Shown here one piece after another: positions 58,501 through 64,000 of a DNA stretch of 64,000 nt. The stretch is from Rhizopus arrhizus (Eukaryota > Mucoromycota > Mucoromycetes > Mucorales > Rhizopodaceae). Position 1 is the first letter of the stretch; each line of letters starts with the position of its first letter. The position numbers and the translations under genes are program-made. The notes beneath the pieces are model-generated. The model did not search any database. It worked only from the letters and a program-made list of their open reading frames with translations, and was not told where the DNA came from. Where the stretch lies: NCBI GenBank assembly GCA_024220505.1, contig JAKZZE010000028.1:434001-498000 (forward strand). Reading direction: 5' to 3'.

Positions 58501-58752
58501 ATAACAACCTATATTTCTATTAATATCCAGAATTGCACATGTTATCATTGTTTTACTCTTGATAATAAATTATAAAGTTCACCGGGATGTTGTTTTTGGA
58601 TTTCACCCAACTGTTGAGCTGCTGTACGTCTTACAGCTGTTGTTGATCCTGTATCTAATAAAAGTACGAGACGATCGAGTCTTTACATAATTAAAAATTA
58701 ACAAAAAAAAAAAAGGCAGGTTTGTATTATAATTTTTTTACCTTGTTGTCAT
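52597..58752 (-). CDS. MOT1: Mot1/BTAF1 TBP-associated SNF2 ATPase
   Basis: Uses ATP to remove TATA-binding protein from DNA, reshaping RNA polymerase II transcription in the nucleus. A tiny first exon (MTTR, split Arg codon) joins RLDRLVLLLDTGSTTAVRRTAAQQLGEI, the conserved N-terminal HEAT repeat. HEAT repeats continue over about 1,200 residues, with WEIRHGAGIGLRSILK and CVRETCSQTLGV-type helices. The SNF2 core follows: DMGLGKTLQSI (Walker A, split by an intron), the Mot1-type [38 protein letters not shown], then [38 protein letters not shown] (motifs V-VI) and a C-terminal WDDKEYEEEYNIDSFI. About ten introns. Total near 1,850 residues, as in yeast Mot1. It starts just downstream of a CRE/CCAAT pair. 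Confidence 0.97.
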
Positions 58753-59169
58753 ACTTTATTGTTGTGGCTTTTACTCCTTTCCTTTTTATTATTTTGCAGG
58801 ATTGAATTGAGAAAAAAGTGCAACTTTTATACTTTTTAATTTTCTAAACAAAAAAAAAAAAAAGACGTCACTTGGCCAATCAGTTAAAAAAAATGAGCAA
58901 ACTTTCTTAGTATACATACACCCTTTCTTTTTGGCTCTTTTTTTTTCCTAAGAAAATAAATAGATAATTCTCTTACTTTTTTTGCATTTCTTTTGTGTAT
59001 TATTCTTATTTTATTTTGCATGTACAGAAAGATGAGAAATGCCAAGAAGAAAAATAATTGAAAAAATAGTACGTAAGGGGATATTTATTTATTATAGTAT
59101 TTACAAAGTGTCTATAAAGTCTACAAATGTTTCTATTATTTACATACAATGAGTGCACGTTGAGTTGCT
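58753..59169. promoter_or_regulatory. MOT1 upstream region
   Basis: About 415 bases between the MOT1 start codon and the stop of the proposed microprotein gene, both on the minus strand. It contains the GACGTCA and CCAATCAG pair at 58864-58883 and long A/T tracts. Confidence 0.5.
58864..58883 (+). promoter_or_regulatory. CRE-like and CCAAT sites upstream of MOT1
   Basis: GACGTCA (58864-58870) is followed, four bases later, by CCAATCAG within GGCCAATCAG (58874-58883). They lie 112-131 bases before the MOT1 ATG and read on the opposite strand. Resembles an ATF/CREB plus NF-Y arrangement. Confidence 0.4.
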
Positions 59170-59307
59170 TTAACTATTTCGAGATTGGTTGACGTAAGGA
59201 CAGGAATCATCATGAGTAAATTGAGATACATCGATACCACAGCCAGGACAAAAATCGGATTCAACAAACATAGAGCAAGCTAATGAATATATGCTTTGTA
59301 AATTCAT
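59170..59307 (-). CDS. Candidate 45-residue Cys-containing microprotein
   Basis: An open frame of 45 codons from the ATG at 59307 to TAA at 59172-59170. The product has an N-terminal helix (MNLQSIYSLACSMF), then FCPGCGIDVSQFTHDDSCPY, with a C-P-G-C-G knuckle and a later Cys and His that could complete a zinc site. A TATA box (TATAAAG, minus strand, 59395-59401) is about 90 bases upstream, the usual spacing in this window. Not recognised. It could also be the C-terminal exon of a longer gene, or chance; conservation would decide. Confidence 0.38.
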   Translation of the reverse strand: MNLQSIYSLACSMFVESDFCPGCGIDVSQFTHDDSCPYVNQSRNS

Positions 59308-60116
59308 ATTGTAATTGAGTGTCAGAAAAAAAATTTTGTGGTAAAGAAAAAGGAAAATAATACGGGGTCTCAGGAACGCTTCCTCTTTATAAGCATAATG
59401 CTGCGCGATTTTATTTTTTTTCGGATTTTAGTATAACGTTAATTTAATGTGGTCTTACAGTTATTTTTAAGCTTTGATACTAACGTCACGAAGCATCGTT
59501 TTATTGGTTTGCTCTATAAATGATACACACATTTTCACGCGCGGGTAAACGTGGCGATTGATTTGTGTAACATTCGTTGCTTAGCAATAAACATTTCTAC
59601 ATATCACAATTGCTCCTCCGACCGTTTTTCCATTTTTTATAGATGAAAATTTTAATGTTTATTAAAACTCATCAAGGAATACGCTTAAATAGAAAATTTT
59701 GCTTAAATAAATCTCATTTAATCGCATGATGTTCAATGTATATATTGCTTTCGCTCGAGACAGATCAAAAAAAGGTGAAGGAGATTAAAAACTCTTTTGG
59801 GATCAAAGATAAAAATGGTATGGAGTGATGGGATAAAGGGTCAAGTGTAAAGTACACTAGCTAGAGGAAGGAGAGGGGAGTCAATCGAAGAGTCTTTTCC
59901 CGAGATGAGCTGATGGCGTAGGCAGATCTTTTCAGGTGAAGTAAGTAGTTAGGTTCATAAAGGATGATACGATCTGTTGGGTGAACACGTTGGGCATTTA
60001 TCTACAGAAGTTATACATTGCTCTGTGTGATACTTGTATGGTAGAACAAGGCCACACGATGTCAAGTTCTCAAGGTCAATAAGGCCAGACTAACAAAGAA
60101 GCGAGCAACAACAAGG
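59308..60116. other. Region between microprotein and retroelement remnant
   Basis: About 810 bases. The first 100 bases hold the TATA box at 59395-59401. From about 59.85 kb the minus strand again shows protein-like pieces (VVARFFVSLA near 60.1 kb) that may extend the decayed retroelement frame. Confidence 0.4.
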
Positions 60117-61095
60117 TTAATGGGGGTCTCGGATCGCGGCGAACACATTCGACTTTACAGTTAATGGGTTCATTGACAAGAATAGGATCGCGAATGATTG
60201 AAGGAAAGGATCAAAATGATCACGGACTATGATGTTGAATTTGCTCAATCGTGAATGAAGCTCAGTTTTACAACTGATGTAAATAAGGAGGCTGACCAAA
60301 TTTCTATCTGGATAATGAACATCCAGAATTTGACGGGTGTAAATGTAATCTGCGAAGGTTAGAACGCAATTGTTGTAGAGAGAGGTGGTGTGGAACAGGT
60401 ACATGGATGAGTTTAAAGCCTGTTGGTTCATGTCGTATTTACATCATTAAATACTTATTATTCGTATGAGATTACTCAGATCTTATATAAGAAATAGCAA
60501 GTACTGAATACATAATATTACTTATTACATATTCCTTAAAGCTCATATACAATATTTATATTGTTCAAGCTCAATACTAAAATTGACCTTGAACTCACTT
60601 CGGTCCCTGAATAATTTCATTTCCTATATAAAGGCGTGGTTTGGTTAAATGGGTTCTCTCTCTCGTCTTGAAATCTAATAAAGAGGTTACATAGAGACTC
60701 ATTCACTAGTTTTCAAGTACTATTCTACTTTCTTTTATCTCACTTTATTATCTGCAAATATCTCAGTTCAGCAGGTGAAGAAAATTGCTTGGCAATGGCA
60801 GTCAGGCTAGGGCGGGAAGTACTGCGTTTAAGCTTAACAACCTTAGTCGAAGGAGGGGGAGGGTATTGTTAATCTAAGAGAAGTTCCAAGATAGAGTGGG
60901 AGGGTTATGAGGAAGGAAGGAAACGGCTGGCGATGTGGTGCGTCCAGATGGAGAAGGTAAGGATGTTTGTGGTTGGCAGCTTTGGAGCAAGTTGTTTCCG
61001 TAAGATAGCATTCCCTTGTTGTAACTTAAGTATCTCAGCATGGACAGCAGCTAAGTCTGCCTGCAGTAGTTGGAGTTGCCAGTTAAAACGTCATC
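60117..61095 (-). pseudogene. Decayed retroelement ORF1/gag-like frame, split by a solo LTR
   Basis: On the minus strand a coiled-coil segment (LQLLQADLAAVHAEILKLQ) near 61.05 kb is followed, after stops and frameshifts, by KVVKLKRSTSRPSLTAIAKQ, then PTGFKLIHVPV, an LRSNLRRL block, and in another frame TRQILDVHYPDRNLVSLL and LSKFNIIVRDHFDP. This order resembles the first reading frame of non-LTR retrotransposons that I recall from Mucorales genomes. The frame is interrupted at 60431-60765 by a solo LTR. If the LTR and one GTTCA copy are ignored, the codons run on without a shift (SSPA-EPTGFK). Not expressed as an intact protein. Confidence 0.6.
60426..60770 (+). mobile_element. Solo LTR, 335 bp, with GTTCA target duplication
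   Basis: LTR body 60431-60765 starts TGTCGTATTT and ends AAATATCTCA, giving TG...CA ends. It is flanked by direct GTTCA copies at 60426-60430 and 60766-60770. Internal TATATAAAGG at 60625-60634 and AATAAA at 60677-60682 fit an LTR promoter and polyadenylation signal in plus orientation. No internal retrotransposon genes, so it is a recombination-derived solo LTR. Superfamily (Gypsy or Copia) not determined. Confidence 0.82.
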
Positions 61096-61297
61096 ATATA
61101 CATTGACTTCGTTCAATGTTTTTCATAGGTAACTAAAGGATGTGGCCTAGAGAGATTGTTGGGAGACAATGGTAAAGGAGTATAGAGTTACGTGCCGATT
61201 GGTTGTGATTGATGTTGTATTATTGGAATTGTAGTTGTATTGCTCGTAATGAGCGTCTGTCGAAGGATTCTGGATGGGTTTGACATTTTTTTACATA

Positions 61298-61959
61298 CAG
61301 AGTGTTAAGGATACATAAGATTATAGTCACTTTATTTTAGTAAAAGGAATCAGATATAATTCTGAATAATATGTTGACATGACTTGGAATCATTTATAAC
61401 ATTGTTCCCAACACAGATCAATAAAAGACTTTGATTAGATTTTTATATTAAGCTTTATTCATATTAACTTCACATAGTCAAATAAGATGACATGGTTGTA
61501 ATATAGTTTATTGATAATATGAGCATGTTGAATAAGAAATGCCGATTACTTACCGGATCATCATTAGTCATGAAAACATTTATCCTGACTGAGATATTAT
61601 TGTTAACAATAATATCCAATCACGGAAATAAAAGCCTTTATATTCATCCGTACCGTCTCCTTAAATAATCCTTTATCCAGAGTTATCTAAAACCATCCCA
61701 GTAGCATAATTGACAATACAAGCTAGGAACATGCTAAACTAATAATTAGAAATAGTAATCATCTATTCTGTCAAGTTGATTATAAATCTGTCCTAATTCT
61801 TTATCCGTATTATGTCTATAAATACTCTCACTTTTTACATGTAGAATCTGAATAATAGTTATCTTAACTTAATAAAGAGATACCAAGTTCTAATAGTATT
61901 TCTTTATCTTTGTTGCTATATTATATTTTACCTAAAACTCCCTTTTCCTAAACACAGAG
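61298..61959 (+). mobile_element. Solo LTR, 652 bp, with CAGAG target duplication
   Basis: LTR body 61303-61954 starts TGTTAAGG and ends CCTAAACA, which is the inverse of the start with one mismatch. It is flanked by CAGAG at 61298-61302 and 61955-61959. Internal TATAAATA at 61817-61824 and AATAAAG at 61871-61877 are spaced as in the other LTR (about 52-54 bases). The sequence is otherwise unrelated to the 335-bp LTR, so a different family. Confidence 0.8.
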
Positions 61960-62057
61960 AACTTAGAAAGTATACACCATTGAGACGGCATGCTTGAATT
62001 ATGAATATGAGGAAGGAGGTAAAAGAGAGTAGCGTATCCTCAGGAAGGAAAACTGTA

Positions 62058-62140
62058 CTTTTATTGACTATTTTCACAAATTGTTCGTGCACCTTCAGGA
62101 AGAAAGTTTGTTCAGTTTAAAAATAAAAATTAATTTAGGC
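62058..62140 (+). repeat. Tc1-like left terminal inverted repeat
   Basis: 83 bases, starts CTTTTATTGACTATTTTCAC and ends TTTAGGC. Pairs with 63572-63654. Confidence 0.86.
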
Positions 62141-62539
62141 TCAAGAATAAATTTTGGTCATTAAAAGGAAGTAGTTTCGTGCAATTAAAGAAAAAATTTC
62201 GTGCATTGCCAGGATCTTTTCTTTTTCGCTTTTATATTCAATTCAGTACGGGCTCTTTTATTCACGAAGACTGAAAAGGAAACATTCTAGATGACCCCAG
62301 AGACGAAGTTTTTACGGTCTATATGGAAGTGGCCGATGAAACTTATCCGCTTGAAAATATAACGGACTTGAACTAGTACTTCGACGTAAAACTATATAAG
62401 AGAATGGAATAAGTGAAAGAAGTGAAGCTACCCGAGGAGTCCAGCACTAATAACTAATAATTTAAAAAGGGCAAGGAAACCTATTGGCCCTACAAACCTG
62501 AAAATAGAGCTTTTTTTCCCCCTTATTTATGAGAAAAAC

Positions 62540-63435
62540 ATGGGCGTAAGAGAATCAGCCAGAGTTTTTAAAATGCCAAAGGCTACTGCTCAAATTTGGA
62601 ACAAAGATGAAAGCCAGAATCCAGAGAAAGTGATTGAAAGAAAAAAGGTAGCGGCAGATACATAGAAAGACCACTTATTTAGAGAGAAGAGTATGAGCAA
62701 TTCTTGAAACAGCATATTGATGATAAGCCAAGTTTAGTTTTTGAGGAGATGATGGACAATTTGACAAGCAAGTTTGAGGACCTATGTGTTTCAAAAACTG
62801 CTTTTTACAACTCTATAACCGAAAAGCGCAGAACCAGTTTGAAGAAAACACACTTCCACTCAGTAGAGCGAAACTGTCATGAAAAAATACAGGAGAAACA
62901 CCATGAGATAGTAAGATGGAATAAAACAGACCTTGGTTTCACGAGTAACTGCATCTTTATTGACGAGGCAGCTTTCCATATCGACATGAAGCGCTCTATA
63001 GCATGCTCAAAAAAGGAATTCATGCCGTAGTGCTTATGCCGAAGACAAGAGCTACAACAACAAATTTATTAGGTGCTATCTCTCCTTACGGTGTAGTAGG
63101 TACCAATGAAAGAGGACCAACAGCATCTGTCTCTTTGAAAAAATGAAAGGCAGCAGGTAGTACTCGGGTTGTTGAAAATATTTAAGGTGGAACTATCACT
63201 AGGCGCTACTTCAATTTAATTGCAAGTACCCTTGATATTTTGGACCAACATGAACAAATCAAGAACAGTTGCATTGTTATGGGCAATGCTTCTATTCACA
63301 AGCATGCTGATATCAGAAAATACATTGAGTAATGCGGCTACGGCTGTGCTTGTCTTTCAGCTTACTCTTCTGAGCTCAACCCAATTGGACAGTTTTGGTC
63401 AGTATGTAAAAGTAAGCTTTAAAGAGAGATTTTGA
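62540..63435 (+). pseudogene. Tc1-like transposase pseudogene
   Basis: Begins near 62540 with SARVFKMPKATAQIW (helix-turn-helix region) and continues through SLVFEEMMDNL, CIFIDEAAFHIDMKRSIA, AVVLMPKTRATTTNLLGAIS, CIVMGNASIHKHADIRKYIE and SELNPIGQFWSVCKSKLKRE. That is the DDE layout of the family. The first catalytic Asp (62962-62964) is present. The second position is Gly (GGC at 63282-63284, where the family has Asp) and the third is Gly (GGA at 63387-63389, where the family has Glu in NPIE). There are also in-frame stops near 62663 and 63331 and frameshifts near 62515 and 63010. Not functional. Confidence 0.85.
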
Positions 63436-63571
63436 AGGAAGAGACATTGTCGTCTAGAATAAGGATACATACAACATAATCCTTTTCAGTGAACTTGAAG
63501 GATTCTGTAGATACTCATCTAATAGATTCGAAGACTGTTTGAGCCATAAGCCGAAATAGTTTTGTTTTGAC

Positions 63572-63654
63572 GCCTGAATCAATTTCTATTTTTAAACTGC
63601 ATAAACTTTTCCCCTGAAGGTGCACAAATAATTTGTGAAAATAGTGTATAAAAG
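63572..63654 (-). repeat. Tc1-like right terminal inverted repeat
   Basis: Reverse complement begins CTTTTATACACTATTTTCAC and ends TTCAGGC. Pairs with 62058-62140. Confidence 0.86.
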
Positions 63655-64000
63655 TATAATCAGAATAGAATGAAGTTGCTGTGTGCATTGGCGTCTCGGA
63701 TGGCACCCTAGTGGTACATACAGACCATGCCCTTTCCATCCTTCACAGACACTTGCAAATTCTCATTCTACTCATTGCCTCAATATGCACCGCCAACTAC
63801 AATCGCCTGCAACAATATCCGATCATCTATCCTTCCTTCTGAACGAATTACCTAATTGAATCTTACATTCCTTTCAAGCAGCACTTTCTTGGTTTCTTTG
63901 ATGGCCTACTATCTGTACCACCCTCCATAAGTCCGACTACCTATGCCGTGAAAAATTTCGCCCTTTACTGCCACCTTATCTTGGGCAAAGTCTCCTCGGT
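63655..64000. other. Right edge, possibly another repeat remnant
   Basis: The last 340 bases are more C-rich on the plus strand than the surrounding DNA. Protein-like pieces appear in plus frames (for example SDHLSFLLNELPN near 63.83 kb) with stops between. No family recognised; the sequence leaves the window. Confidence 0.35.

Larger units (their letters stand above)
62058..63654 (+). mobile_element. Tc1/mariner-superfamily element, 1597 bp, non-autonomous by decay
   Basis: Bounded by TA dinucleotides (62056-62057 and 63655-63656), the target of Tc1/mariner elements. The 83-bp ends are inverted repeats with about 12 mismatches (about 86% identity), including the shared blocks CTATTTTCACAAATT and TGCACCTTCAGG. 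Between them is a degraded transposase in plus orientation. Structure is complete but the gene is broken. Confidence 0.88.

Noticed and set aside
60840..60910. G-rich stretch on the plus strand as a quadruplex
   Set aside because: G runs are short and widely spaced. Much weaker than the motif at 30713-30738.

Overview
The window is nuclear DNA of a filamentous fungus, most likely a Mucorales (Mucoromycota) species. The evidence is AT-rich DNA with many short GT-AG introns (about 45-80 bases), TATA boxes about 60-120 bases before many start codons, a stand-alone fungal-type tRNA ligase instead of the usual three-domain enzyme, a Rhizopus-type GH134 mannanase candidate, and decayed retroelement reading frames of a kind I associate with Mucorales. 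The genus is not resolved; Rhizopus-like is only a guess. I saw no rRNA, tRNA, CRISPR array or prokaryotic operon structure.

Layout. 1-3406 (-): chitin synthase, 3' end cut off by the window. 4457-5030 (+): small MEA1-like protein. 7603-9693 (-): methylenetetrahydrofolate reductase. 10120-11910 (+): Cdc7-type kinase. 12044-21639: TauD-type dioxygenase (-), methionine-permease-like transporter (+), flavin monooxygenase (+) and Dal5-type MFS transporter (-). With the MTHFR gene this is a possible sulfur/methionine neighbourhood. 21640-25702: gene-poor, with eroded minus-strand coding fragments. 25703-26964 (+): stand-alone RNA ligase. 27759-28304 (+): secreted GH134-like mannanase. 29575-32566 (-): two related F-box/LRR genes. 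33412-35965 (-): LACTB2-like metallo-beta-lactamase and lipoyl synthase.

36179-40875 is the most striking structure: a nearly identical inverted repeat (arms of 1457 and 1468 bp, 1772-bp spacer). Each arm carries a complete C2-domain gene with its promoter and 3' region, so the two genes diverge from the centre. 40876-44826 is gene-poor. 44827-47524 has an Ecl1-like zinc protein (+), a GPI-anchored wall protein (+) and an orphan 83-residue protein (-). 50706-52443 (+) is pyruvate decarboxylase, tail-to-tail with MOT1 (52597-58752, -), a TBP-removing SNF2 ATPase. A 45-residue Cys-containing microprotein may lie at 59170-59307 (-).

60.0-63.7 kb is a mobile-element graveyard: a 335-bp solo LTR (60431-60765, target duplication GTTCA) inside a decayed retroelement reading frame, a 652-bp solo LTR (61303-61954, target duplication CAGAG), and a Tc1-like element (62058-63654) with 83-bp terminal inverted repeats whose transposase has lost two catalytic acids and its frame.

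The genes are mostly independent housekeeping or accessory units. The groupings suggested here (sulfur locus, duplicated C2 locus, nested elements) rest on position and sequence, not on expression data.
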